IMG/VR virus record: IMGVR_UViG_3300023177_000095
Location: 1-21,006 of that record
Direction: 5' to 3' (one strand)
Length of the DNA stretch: 21,006 bases
Source of the DNA: a virus
The notes below the pieces were generated by a model. It ran no database searches. It saw nothing but the letters and a program-made list of their open reading frames with translations, and was not told the DNA's origin. The translations under genes and the position numbers were made by a program. This document shows, one piece after another, positions 14,131 through 21,006 of the stretch (positions are counted from its first letter, which is position 1; each line of letters opens with the position of its first letter).

Positions 14131-14383
14131 TACTTAATAATCCCCATCTTATGTCTTTTATTTTACCATAATCAACAAAATCAAAAACAGTTTCCCCTAT
14201 TACTTCACTTTTTACATTATAAAGTTCCATTCTACATAAAGAATCCTCAATATAAATCTTATTCCTACTTCTTACAGTTCTTTCTTTTATCTTACCATAA
14301 TGATATATGTGCATGTAATGTATTCTACAAAATCCCTTACTACAACTCTTATTAAAACATCCTGATACAGAACAATATTTCAT
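14051..14383 (-). CDS. HNH-AP2 homing-type endonuclease, N-terminal piece
   Basis: The N-terminal frame of the same endonuclease, with a genuine start: ATG at 14383 preceded by AGGTG. It opens with a small zinc-finger pattern common in phage HNH proteins (MKYCSVSGCFNKSCSKGFCR, then IHYMHIYHYG). A linker of the usual type follows (EVIGETVFDFVDYGKIKDIRW, then SSGYVFSSCKK). After the A-run at 14100-14107 the frame loses family resemblance (NTFIKIYFRCTYGDVY) and stops at 14051, without catalytic residues. The break may be a real mutation, an assembly or sequencing error in the homopolymer, or a slip-regulated gene. On its own this piece should be inactive as a nuclease. Confidence 0.78.
   Translation of the reverse strand: MKYCSVSGCFNKSCSKGFCRIHYMHIYHYGKIKERTVRSRNKIYIEDSLCRMELYNVKSEVIGETVFDFVDYGKIKDIRWGLLSSGYVFSSCKKNTFIKIYFRCTYGDVY
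14100..14107 (-). other. Eight-A homopolymer at the HNH frame break
   Basis: The transcribed strand has TGT, then eight A, then TACT. With eight A the N-terminal frame reads TGT AAA AAA AAT. With seven it would read TGT AAA AAA ATA CTT and continue directly into the HNH-AP2 frame (SSCKK, ILLSRF). One surplus A therefore accounts for the whole split. Confidence 0.88.
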
Positions 14384-14389
14384 AATATT

Positions 14390-14779
14390 TCACACCTGTA
14401 AAACAAATCCATTTAAAATAGGTATACCCTTTAAAGATTCTATATCAACAGGATAAGCCATGTTATCTCTCATCCTAATATCTGACCTGTACATCCTTGG
14501 AGAAATACTATACTTTAATTTACCATACTCCTTCCTCAATTTGTAAAAAGAAAAATAATCAAATTCTTCATTCTCTAATAGAGATGGAAAAGCTGCTAAT
14601 AGTTGTGGAGAAAAATACTCATTAGCATACATAAAAACTTTCCAATCAGTCTTAATAGTAACATTAAAATATCTGCTATCTTCCATTCTCATGTACCTAC
14701 CTGGAACTTTATCAAAAGATTCTACTAGTTTTAAATCATCCACCCCTTCTATAGGTACAATTATCAAGGTCACTTTCAT
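14390..14779 (-). CDS. Short GT2-like protein with degenerate DxD, probably non-catalytic
   Basis: A 129-residue protein, ATGA-coupled to the methyltransferase upstream, with a weak SD. Residues 46-58 (WKVFMYANEYFSP) align by eye with the metal-binding strand of GT2 glycosyltransferases. The window's own GT2 gene at 19696-20433 has FIMDFDERMSP at that place. Here the DxD acids are replaced (MYANE against MDFDE). The following parts also have GT2 flavour: SPQLLAAFPSLLEN and YSISPRMYRSDIRMRDN. It has lost most of the N-terminal nucleotide-binding half of a normal GT2 (around 240-300 residues). It may be a remnant, a partner subunit, or a glycan-binding derivative. The family link is inference from short motifs. 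Confidence 0.62.
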   Translation of the reverse strand: MKVTLIIVPIEGVDDLKLVESFDKVPGRYMRMEDSRYFNVTIKTDWKVFMYANEYFSPQLLAAFPSLLENEEFDYFSFYKLRKEYGKLKYSISPRMYRSDIRMRDNMAYPVDIESLKGIPILNGFVLQV

Positions 14780-15486
14780 AATAAATTTTCATACACCTTA
14801 TCACATAAAGATTTTAGAAACTGAAGGGAATCTGACATATCAGGATAATCAAAAAAACTGTCATCATAATGAACAAAAGGGATAGAATCTTTCCACCAAA
14901 AACTTAATTCCCCATCAGCATATCCACCTAAATCAGAAATATTATCAACCTTTAGACTCATAGAATCTAAAACGCTGAACTTGGGAAATAAAAATAAAGT
15001 ATGAGTATCTGTGTCAAAAACCCAGCGATGGGGAATAAATCCTCTAGTAAGTTGCTCCAGTTCTTTCTGTTGCATTTCTTTATAATAAATCCCTTTCATC
15101 AATTCTATTACCCCATTAGGAAGACATATAAAGCCTTCTTTCCCGATTTTAGGTAAGAAATCTAAAATCAAATGAGGTTTTCCTAAATGTTCCAGACAAT
15201 GAGAACATATTACAAAATCAAAAGGGGCTTCTTTTAATAACTGTTCTTGAATTTTAAAATCCTCTAAATCCCCTACAATAGAAACAGAACCCTTGACTTT
15301 TTTTAGATTATGGGCATCAGATTCCCTAGAATGAACATCTTGAATATCACAATAATGGGTAACATAATCTCCTGCCCAAGGACCCAAAGCTCCCCCAACA
15401 TCTAAAACCTTATCAAAATTATTCTTGGATAGGTAATCTAAGACTTTATCTTTATGATAACCTATTTTATTGATTTGATGAATCAT
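14776..15486 (-). CDS. Class I SAM-dependent methyltransferase
   Basis: A 236-residue protein with the Rossmann-type methyltransferase signature: motif I VLDVGGALGPWAGDY at 27-41, an acidic strand end (HYCDIQDV, 44-51), SIVGDLEDF near 69-77, and the motif IV/post-IV region FDFVICSHCLEHLGKPHLIL at about 89-108. This layout is typical of the Methyltransf_11/23 group acting on small molecules or sugars. The C-terminal third (about 140-236) is divergent and aromatic-rich and may shape the acceptor site. The ATG overlaps the preceding methyltransferase stop (ATGA). With two other methyltransferases and three glycosyltransferases nearby, O-methylation of a sugar is the simplest idea. The substrate cannot be read from sequence. 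Confidence 0.84.
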   Translation of the reverse strand: MIHQINKIGYHKDKVLDYLSKNNFDKVLDVGGALGPWAGDYVTHYCDIQDVHSRESDAHNLKKVKGSVSIVGDLEDFKIQEQLLKEAPFDFVICSHCLEHLGKPHLILDFLPKIGKEGFICLPNGVIELMKGIYYKEMQQKELEQLTRGFIPHRWVFDTDTHTLFLFPKFSVLDSMSLKVDNISDLGGYADGELSFWWKDSIPFVHYDDSFFDYPDMSDSLQFLKSLCDKVYENLL

Positions 15487-16028
15487 ATTTTTCTCAACAC
15501 CATGTCAAAAGTTTCGCTAGTCCACGGAATGGTACTGTGCTGTACTATTTCAAGATCAGGGATTTCTTTAACTATATTTCTCATAAAATTAAAACCCATC
15601 TTGACTTTATGAGAAATATTTCCTCCATCCTCCACTTCAGGGTATCTTCCTCCTTCAACATCAGGTAAAAGCAAAACAATGTATCCCCCTGAAACAAGAA
15701 ATTCCGTCCATTTTATTAAACACCCTCTAATATCTTCCTCACTATCCAAATCTTCCAAAGCATGACTACTGAATACAAAGTTAAACTCTGAGAAGAAATT
15801 TAGATTTTCAAAATGGGTATTCATAAATATAGAGCCAGGACTTATTTGTTCCTCACATAAAGGTTGCGGGGACATATCAACATAATAGATACAGGTAGGT
15901 TTTAACAAAGGACAACTTCCACATCCCATATCTATTCCTCTACCTTGTAGAAATTGTTTTACATATTCCACATTTTTTTCAAATAGAGGTCTTACTGTAT
16001 TATTAACTTCCTCTACTGAATTAGGCAT
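15483..16028 (-). CDS. Small class I SAM-dependent methyltransferase
   Basis: A 181-residue methyltransferase with AGGAGG 4 bases before its ATG. Motif I is GIDMGCGSCPLLKP (31-44), then a strand ending YYVDMSPQPLC (48-58). The motif IV region is FNFVFSSHALEDLDSEEDI (82-100), followed by WTEFLVSGGYIVLLLPD. The 'SSHALEDL' helix and 'GGYIVLLLPD' strand are typical of Methyltransf_11-type enzymes. It is shorter than usual and lacks a large substrate-binding extension, ending soon after the last strands (ETFDMVLRKI). The gene lies between a GT4 glycosyltransferase and another methyltransferase in the transferase module. Probable role is methyl transfer in the same glycan pathway (inference). Confidence 0.83.
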   Translation of the reverse strand: MPNSVEEVNNTVRPLFEKNVEYVKQFLQGRGIDMGCGSCPLLKPTCIYYVDMSPQPLCEEQISPGSIFMNTHFENLNFFSEFNFVFSSHALEDLDSEEDIRGCLIKWTEFLVSGGYIVLLLPDVEGGRYPEVEDGGNISHKVKMGFNFMRNIVKEIPDLEIVQHSTIPWTSETFDMVLRKI

Positions 16029-16036
16029 ACTTCCTC

Positions 16037-17086
16037 CTACAATTCACCGGTGATGTTGTAAACCTTACCTCTTTCAATAACTTTCTGAAAATATTTCAAA
16101 TGATTGTTTGCCATAATCTCAGAAGTGAACCTATCTTTAAAAAGATTATAACAAGCCATACGGTCAATATTATCAATCTGTTTGTAAAAATCTAAAGCCT
16201 TGTCAATAGAGAGTTCCCTATCCTGTTCTGAATAAGTATCATATTCATTGATGAACCCATGAACTCCATGACTTATGATTTCTCCCCCTTCAAAATTCAT
16301 AGCCGAAGGTTCATCTTTTTTACCCCATCCTATAATAGGAACACCGCAAGCTAAGGCTTCGATATTGACAATTCCAAACATTTCATGATAACGATCCCAA
16401 TTTGTACTTATAAAAGCTTTGGCATTTTTTAACACCTTAAACTTAATTTCATCATCTACAGCCCTCAACCATATGATATTTTTATTATCTACATGAGGGA
16501 AAATTTTATCTTGCGAATAGGGATAATGATAAGCTGGTCCCATAAGAACAAGTTTAACTCCTGCTCTCTTTGCAAAATCTATAGCTATGTCAGGAGCTTT
16601 CCCCATATCCATTCTACCAGTCCAAACAACATAATCCTTTGCTTCTTCAGGTAACGGTCTATCAGGGATACCGTAATAAATAACCGTGCTTTGGTTAGCA
16701 TTTAGACTATTCAGTTTCTTAGAATAAGCTATTACATTTTCATAAAACCTTCCGAAACTGAAATAAGGTTCTAGACTGTAGTTCCAATCCTCTCTTATTT
16801 CGTGTGATATAAATCCAGAAGCCATGTAACTATGAATATAATCAAACTTACCATTCTTACCTTCATAATCTTTAACAGCTTCCAAATAAAGATCCTTATT
16901 ATCTGACCAAGGAATAGGAATTTGAATGTATTCAAATCCGGGCAAGTTACACCCCCCTACAGAAAATACAACACACTCATGTCCCTTCTTTTTAAACTCT
17001 TGAATTAGATACCAAATCTCCCTTTCAGCACCGTAATAACAACCCTCACCGAAAGGATGAGCATACCCTAGAATAGCAATTTTCAT
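16037..17086 (-). CDS. GT4-family (GT-B fold) glycosyltransferase
   Basis: A 349-residue glycosyltransferase with the GT-B arrangement. The N-terminal acceptor domain opens MKIAILGYAHPFGEGCYYGA and contains EREIWYLIQEFKKKGHE. The C-terminal donor domain starts near 145, with DYVVWTGRMDMGKAPDIAID (161-180) and KLVLMGP (178-184 region). The key E-x7-E motif is present: Glu235 and Glu243 in HEMFGIVNIEALACGVPII. These features match the retaining GT4 family, which uses nucleotide sugars to extend polysaccharide, LPS or protein glycans. The AGGAGG SD lies 8 bases upstream and overlaps the stop of the carbamoyltransferase. There is no membrane segment, so it is probably cytosolic. Donor and acceptor are unknown. 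Confidence 0.9.
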   Translation of the reverse strand: MKIAILGYAHPFGEGCYYGAEREIWYLIQEFKKKGHECVVFSVGGCNLPGFEYIQIPIPWSDNKDLYLEAVKDYEGKNGKFDYIHSYMASGFISHEIREDWNYSLEPYFSFGRFYENVIAYSKKLNSLNANQSTVIYYGIPDRPLPEEAKDYVVWTGRMDMGKAPDIAIDFAKRAGVKLVLMGPAYHYPYSQDKIFPHVDNKNIIWLRAVDDEIKFKVLKNAKAFISTNWDRYHEMFGIVNIEALACGVPIIGWGKKDEPSAMNFEGGEIISHGVHGFINEYDTYSEQDRELSIDKALDFYKQIDNIDRMACYNLFKDRFTSEIMANNHLKYFQKVIERGKVYNITGEL

Positions 17087-17098
17087 AAGATTGTCCTC

Positions 17099-18691
17099 CT
17101 ACCTTTCATGAATTTTTCCATCTAGTACCATAATATCTACAGTACCTAGATTAAAGAAATTGACAGCATCTTGCGTAGATTCTACCATAGGTTCCCCATT
17201 ACCATTAAAACTGGTATTTAACAAAATGGGAACTCCGGTAATCTCATTAAATTCCTCAACTAATCTGTTATAGTGGAAATTGGTCTCCTCATTTACTGTT
17301 TGTATCCTAGCAGACCCATCCATATGATTTATTTCAGGAATAATATCAGGTCTTTTAACAGGTGCAGTAAAAAGCATGAAAGGACTTTTCACATCAAAAT
17401 CAAACCAATTGTTTAGTTCCTTCTCTAGTATAACAGGGGCCAAAGGTCTGAACCATTCTCTATTCTTTATCTTTGAATTTATCCTTTCTCTGTTATCATG
17501 GTTTCTTGGATCAGCTAGAATTGATCTGTTTCCCAAAGCTCTAGGACCAAACTCAGCCCTCCCATTACACCATGCAACTACCTTTCCTTCAGCTATCTTA
17601 CGAGCAATATGACCATAATTTATATCCCCTTCCATAGGTTTATCTGGACCTAAAAAACATATTTCAGAATCAGAATACTCAGGTCTTTCTTCTCCTAAAA
17701 TATGATGGGCAACATAAAGAGCCGATCCTACTGCTCCCCCATCATCCCCACATCCAGGAAATAAATGCACATTTCGGAATTGTGTCTCTTTCAATATCCT
17801 TGAATTAGTTACACAATTCAACATTGATCCCCCACTGAGGCATAAATTTTTTGTAGTCATAGGACCAATATTTCTTACACAATGCAAAATAGATTGTTCA
17901 AATAGTAACTGAATGGTTGCGGCTATATCTCTGCCCTTTTCAAAATCAAATTGGCACCAAGGAAATACTTCAGGAGATCCATGCAAATCGGTCCATAGAT
18001 TAAGATACCATTGATGATAATCTTGATCATCAGGATAAAAGCAAGCCTTTACATAGGAATCTAGATTGTCCATTACTCTAGGAATCACTTTTCCATATGC
18101 CGCAACTGCCATAGTAGAACCTGCTTTAAATAATTGATGACCTACCCCAAGATATTCAGTAAAATATCCATAAGCCACACCGATCATTAATCCAGGACAA
18201 TGTAAAGAAGTTAATTTCTTTCCTTTACCATAAGCTATTAAGGAATTATTCTTATTGTTTGCCCCACTGGCATCTAAAGAAAAAGAATAAGCTTCCTCAA
18301 AAGGACTTGTGTAAAAAGCTGAGGCAGCATGACAAAGCTGATGTCCTATGTAATATCCTTTTACGTTTTTACCTCTAAAATTAATATCTAATTCCAGACA
18401 TTCATTGTCATAAACCCTGTTCCAAAGACAGTCTATTTTCTCATTACCTTGAAAGACTTCCATTTGATGGAAACAAAAATCTTTATTCCAATCAGACAGT
18501 CCTATATAATCAATGTCATTATGTGTGATTCCAAGATAGCCGAACAAATAATCTAAATCTTTATTAGTAACCCCATGGGAAAACTTATGTCTAGAAAGTC
18601 TTTCAGAACTAATGGCCCCGATCAACTTTCCATCTCTTATTACACAAACAGAGCCATGATGTCCATAATGTAAACCAAGGACAATACTCAT
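17099..18691 (-). CDS. NodU/CmcH-family O-carbamoyltransferase
   Basis: A 530-residue enzyme of the family that makes carbamoyl-adenylate from carbamoyl phosphate and ATP, then transfers the carbamoyl group to a hydroxyl, often of a sugar. The N-terminal Kae1-like domain has MSIVLGLHYGHHGSVCVIRD, the metal-ligand region GHQLCHAASAF (His117, His121) and SLDASG (Asp140). It also has LSGGSMLNCVTN (285-296) and GCGDDGGAVGSA (313-324). The C-terminal YrdC-like domain (about 361-530) shows GRAEFGPRALGNRSILADPR, REWFRPLAPV and LLNTSFNGNGEP. All expected blocks are present and the length is near normal, so it should be active. The start is an ATGA junction with the zinc-ribbon gene. By context the acceptor is probably a glycan made by the neighbouring transferases (inference). 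Confidence 0.95.
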   Translation of the reverse strand: MSIVLGLHYGHHGSVCVIRDGKLIGAISSERLSRHKFSHGVTNKDLDYLFGYLGITHNDIDYIGLSDWNKDFCFHQMEVFQGNEKIDCLWNRVYDNECLELDINFRGKNVKGYYIGHQLCHAASAFYTSPFEEAYSFSLDASGANNKNNSLIAYGKGKKLTSLHCPGLMIGVAYGYFTEYLGVGHQLFKAGSTMAVAAYGKVIPRVMDNLDSYVKACFYPDDQDYHQWYLNLWTDLHGSPEVFPWCQFDFEKGRDIAATIQLLFEQSILHCVRNIGPMTTKNLCLSGGSMLNCVTNSRILKETQFRNVHLFPGCGDDGGAVGSALYVAHHILGEERPEYSDSEICFLGPDKPMEGDINYGHIARKIAEGKVVAWCNGRAEFGPRALGNRSILADPRNHDNRERINSKIKNREWFRPLAPVILEKELNNWFDFDVKSPFMLFTAPVKRPDIIPEINHMDGSARIQTVNEETNFHYNRLVEEFNEITGVPILLNTSFNGNGEPMVESTQDAVNFFNLGTVDIMVLDGKIHER

Positions 18692-18984
18692 AATAGAGCC
18701 TCAATCATCTTCATTTGATAATTCTTCATTTTAGGCCCCTCTACAGTATAAGCTATACTACAATCAGGACACCACTTGATGTCACCTGGAAAATCAGTTA
18801 TTATCATGTGTCCACAAGGTCCTACTACTTTAATATCTTCAATATAAGGTGGCTGATTGTAATCAATATTATCACAAAAATACATATCCCTACAAAAAGG
18901 GCAGACTGTTTTTCCATCTACTTTCCTCTTTTCCAGAGTAACAAATCTACCACAAGACAAACACATAATCCTAGTATTATCCAT
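18688..18984 (-). CDS. Two-site zinc-ribbon protein, unknown function
   Basis: A 98-residue protein when started at the ATG at 18984, which overlaps the previous stop as TAATG and has AAAGGA about 8 bases upstream. A longer start at 19005 would overlap the methyltransferase coding end without a better SD. The protein has one four-cysteine zinc ribbon (MCLSCGRF, then VCPFCRDM) and a second possible site (GPCGHMI, then KWCPDCS). It is otherwise short and lacks catalytic motifs. It is ATGA-coupled to the carbamoyltransferase. It may be a small regulator, a protein-protein adaptor, or a metal-binding accessory of the module. I do not recognise the family. Confidence 0.72.
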   Translation of the reverse strand: MDNTRIMCLSCGRFVTLEKRKVDGKTVCPFCRDMYFCDNIDYNQPPYIEDIKVVGPCGHMIITDFPGDIKWCPDCSIAYTVEGPKMKNYQMKMIEALL

Positions 18985-19688
18985 TACCTTATCCTTTCTC
19001 CCCAAAGTTGTTTGTGTCCGATTTCAGTATGAAACCATTTCCAATTGTCTTTTCCCATAAAATATTCTTTTTGAGGAAAATTAAGATGAATATCATCCAT
19101 TACAATTAAACTCCCTATCTTTGAATAGGGTTCATATAATTCCCACTCTATTATCATTTCCTCTAGATCATGAGTAGAATCTTGGAACAGAAAATCCCAA
19201 ACTCCTATTTTTGGCATCCAAATAGGCAAAGTATCCCAAGTAAGTCCTTCTACAAAAGTAACCTTTACCTTGTTTAAATTTTTCAATTCTCTTAATATTT
19301 TATTTCTTTTATCAATAACTTTACCAAAGTCATTCCATCCTTCAAAGTCAATATTTTTCCAATCTACTAAATGACCATCTATGAGATATTTTTCAGTCAC
19401 CCCATAGGGTTCACCCATAGTAATAGGAGCCTTACCTGCATCAAAAGTATACAATTCACCCCCTTCTGTCTTATTCATAGCAATGGCAATCTGTTTAGCA
19501 CCTAACCCTTCAAAAGTACCAAGTTCAATAGACACTCTAGGTTTATAAATTTCTATCGCCTGTACTATCATATCCATATTTGCAAGATCATGATTCCAAC
19601 ACATTAGAAAATTAACAGCCACACTTTCTGCTGTAGCTTCTCCTACCCTAGGCTCTATAGTGTTCCAAATATTTTCTAAAGTTGACAC
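18984..19688 (-). CDS. Class I SAM-dependent methyltransferase (Methyltransf_24 / TylF-like)
   Basis: A 234-residue methyltransferase if started at GTG 19688. That start has AGGAG 4 bases upstream, the same spacing as the AGGAGG of the gene at 16028, and begins just after the previous stop. An ATG at 19730 would add 14 residues (MNTGTIFVFGG), overlap the GT2 gene by 35 bases and lack a good SD. Motif I is RVSIELGTFEGLGAKQIAIA (51-70). A probable metal or substrate cluster is WDFLFQDSTHDLEEMIIEW (164-182), followed by GSLIVMDDIH (192-201). The 'Q-D-x-x-H' plus 'DD' pattern fits the metal-dependent sugar or macrolide O-methyltransferase and cephalosporin hydroxylase-like group. A sugar O-methyl transfer is plausible (inference). 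Confidence 0.82.
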   Translation of the reverse strand: MSTLENIWNTIEPRVGEATAESVAVNFLMCWNHDLANMDMIVQAIEIYKPRVSIELGTFEGLGAKQIAIAMNKTEGGELYTFDAGKAPITMGEPYGVTEKYLIDGHLVDWKNIDFEGWNDFGKVIDKRNKILRELKNLNKVKVTFVEGLTWDTLPIWMPKIGVWDFLFQDSTHDLEEMIIEWELYEPYSKIGSLIVMDDIHLNFPQKEYFMGKDNWKWFHTEIGHKQLWGERIR

Positions 19689-19695
19689 TTTACTC

Positions 19696-20433
19696 CTACC
19701 CCCAAAAACGAAAATTGTCCCAGTATTCATCGTTATTGAATTCTGCTACTTCCTGTTTAACCATACATTCATAAATATCTACTGGCAACCCTAATTGCCT
19801 TCTCCTTATTATATGCCTAAGCCATTTCTTTTCTACAGCTATCCTATCTCTATAATCATCCTTTTCATAATGAATAATATCATAATTCACATTTTTAGTA
19901 TTTTCATACCCTATCAAAACATGGTGAGGACTATTCACCCATCTTAATTTAGGAGTTTTTCTAAACATTCTACATTGGTAATCAGGGTATTGTCCTATCT
20001 GATGACTAATAATAGGCCATCCATCCTCTCCGATTATAGCATGAGGAGAATCTTCATAACGAATTACATCCACTGTTTTCCTAGAAAAATGTAGAGCCAT
20101 TCCTATCTGAAAAGCTTCCTCATTGAATTCTGAAAAAAACTTTTTAAGGTCTGGACTCATCCTTTCATCAAAATCCATTATAAAAATTAATTCCCCATGA
20201 GGCACATAAGACAGGGCAATATTAGATTGACAAATTTCCATATCATGATACCAGTCAAACCAAGGGTGAATATAAACATCCACCTTCTCAAATCTCCTCA
20301 GTTCTGACACAGTATGATCATGTGAATTTCCATCAATCACTATTATCCTCTTTACAAAAGGTTCATCATGAAAATCTCCAACACATCTTTTTACAACTTT
20401 TTCCTCATTTGTACCTTTCATTAAAATTATCAT
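19696..20433 (-). CDS. GT2-family glycosyltransferase
   Basis: A 245-residue GT-A fold glycosyltransferase. The opening MIILMKGTNEEKVVKRCVGD leads to the nucleotide-binding strand IIVIDGNSHDHTVSEL, with Asp34. The metal-binding motif is DFDE at 87-90 in GELIFIMDFDERMSP. The C-terminal part contains YQCRMFRKTPKLRWVNSPHH (about 155-175), typical of short GT2 enzymes that act on glycan chains. It is ATGA-coupled to the GT9 gene and has AGGAG 7 bases before its ATG. No membrane segments are seen, so it is a soluble transferase rather than a synthase. The specific sugar is unknown. The degenerate relative at 14390-14779 shares the same motif region. Confidence 0.88.
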   Translation of the reverse strand: MIILMKGTNEEKVVKRCVGDFHDEPFVKRIIVIDGNSHDHTVSELRRFEKVDVYIHPWFDWYHDMEICQSNIALSYVPHGELIFIMDFDERMSPDLKKFFSEFNEEAFQIGMALHFSRKTVDVIRYEDSPHAIIGEDGWPIISHQIGQYPDYQCRMFRKTPKLRWVNSPHHVLIGYENTKNVNYDIIHYEKDDYRDRIAVEKKWLRHIIRRRQLGLPVDIYECMVKQEVAEFNNDEYWDNFRFWG

Positions 20434-21006
20434 TTATTTTCTCCTATTAATTTATTAAGAGATTGTGCTACCAAAAAGGGTGAAATGGAATCTATACAAG
20501 GTGTTACACATTTATTTTTTTCAGTCACACCCCAACAATTACTAGTAATAGGACACACCTCTAATTTATTAGGTTCTAAGAAGATCATTAAATTAGGATC
20601 ACCTTTAGGACCTGTTACTCTAGCAGGGGCAGGTCCAAATAAAACAACTAAAGGTATACCTATAAGTCCTGCTAAGTGAGAGGGAAAACTGTCAATTACT
20701 ATAGCCCCTTGTGAATGTCCCATAATATAAGCTGTTTCTCTCCAAGAAAGTTTACCTCTAAGATCAATAGCCCCATTACATGTTCTATCCATTCTTCCCC
20801 CTATCTGAACAACAGGATAGGGAAGCTTCTTAATTACCATACCCATATGTGAATATGTTCTATATTCAATACTACCGCCAGTAGTATGTACAACGATAAA
20901 CTTATTAGGCAACAAACACAAAATTTCCTCAGAAGGAGGTTTAGGATCAATGAACATTTTATCAGGTTTAACTCTACAAAAATAAGGATACATATCATAA
21001 AGTTTT
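20430..21006 (-). CDS. GT9-family (heptosyltransferase-like) glycosyltransferase, 5' end cut by window
   Basis: Only the C-terminal half is present. The first ATG in view is at 20993, but the frame remains open to the edge (codons for K, L, Y, D before it), and GT9 enzymes are normally around 330-360 residues. I therefore treat it as truncated. The visible part is the GT-B donor domain: FIVVHTTGGSIEYRTYS, PVVQIGGRMD, DLRGKLSWRETAYIMGHSQG and IVIDSFPSHLAGLIGIPLVV with LFGPAPARVTGP. This is the typical 'DLrGktsl.el..li..a...v..DsgpmHlAaalg.p.valFGpt' pattern. A cysteine-rich tail follows (VCPITSNCWG, KNKCVTPCID), as seen in some heptosyltransferases. A role in building an LPS-like or virion glycan is inferred. 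Confidence 0.88.
   Translation of the reverse strand, partial: KLYDMYPYFCRVKPDKMFIDPKPPSEEILCLLPNKFIVVHTTGGSIEYRTYSHMGMVIKKLPYPVVQIGGRMDRTCNGAIDLRGKLSWRETAYIMGHSQGAIVIDSFPSHLAGLIGIPLVVLFGPAPARVTGPKGDPNLMIFLEPNKLEVCPITSNCWGVTEKNKCVTPCIDSISPFLVAQSLNKLIGENK

Noticed and set aside
17099-18691. TsaD/Kae1 tRNA-modification enzyme
   Set aside because: The N-terminal domain is related, but the C-terminal GRAEFGPRALGNRS block and total length are specific to the NodU/CmcH carbamoyltransferases.
18715-19032. Plus-strand open frame opposite the zinc-ribbon gene
   Set aside because: It lies fully opposite well-supported minus-strand genes, has low-complexity composition and no domain. Other plus-strand frames (for example 5164-5364, 7402-7620, 11986-12222) were rejected for the same reason.
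1-21006. tRNA genes, CRISPR array, att sites or integrase
   Set aside because: No cloverleaf, spaced direct repeats, recombinase motifs or boundary duplications were seen. Nearly all sequence is minus-strand coding.

Overview
The window is a compact, AT-rich stretch of a tailed-phage (or prophage) genome. All supported genes lie on the minus strand, so transcription runs from high to low coordinates. Genes abut or overlap by a few bases, often as ATGA or TAATG junctions, and the only gap of note is 68 bases. I see no integrase, lysis, replication, tRNA or CRISPR feature, so temperate versus lytic cannot be decided. The lambda-style tail-tip set (M-, L-, K- and J-like proteins) indicates a siphovirus of a probably Gram-negative host. 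Well-formed Shine-Dalgarno (SD) sites, including a near-complete anti-SD complement before the major tail gene, argue against a host with weak SD use such as most Bacteroidota. I cannot name a species.

From the right edge leftward, about 14390-21006 is a co-oriented sugar/methyl/carbamoyl-transfer module: a GT9 glycosyltransferase (cut by the window edge), a GT2 glycosyltransferase, a methyltransferase, a two-site zinc-ribbon protein, a NodU/CmcH-type carbamoyltransferase, a GT4 glycosyltransferase, two small methyltransferases, and a short protein that looks like a GT2 with a ruined DxD motif. An HNH-AP2 homing-type endonuclease, split by one extra A in a run of eight, sits exactly between this module and the tail genes (13777-14383).

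From 13780 down to 1 is a morphogenesis module in classic order: gp10-like completion protein, small unknown, probable tail terminator, Com-like zinc ribbon, major tail protein, tail assembly chaperone with a -1 frameshift product, tape measure protein, tail-tip proteins M, L (probable Fe-S) and K (NlpC/P60), a 1369-residue J-like central tip protein with an N-terminal gpI-like part, then three distal fibre or accessory proteins, the last cut by the left edge.

The best lead for an uncharacterised system is the transferase module embedded in the structural operon. Its layout suggests timed decoration of the virion or the host envelope with a methylated and carbamoylated glycan; DNA hypermodification is the main alternative. 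The clearest mechanistic signal is the A-AAA-AAA slip site at 11286-11292, which joins the two chaperone frames into a 239-residue product.
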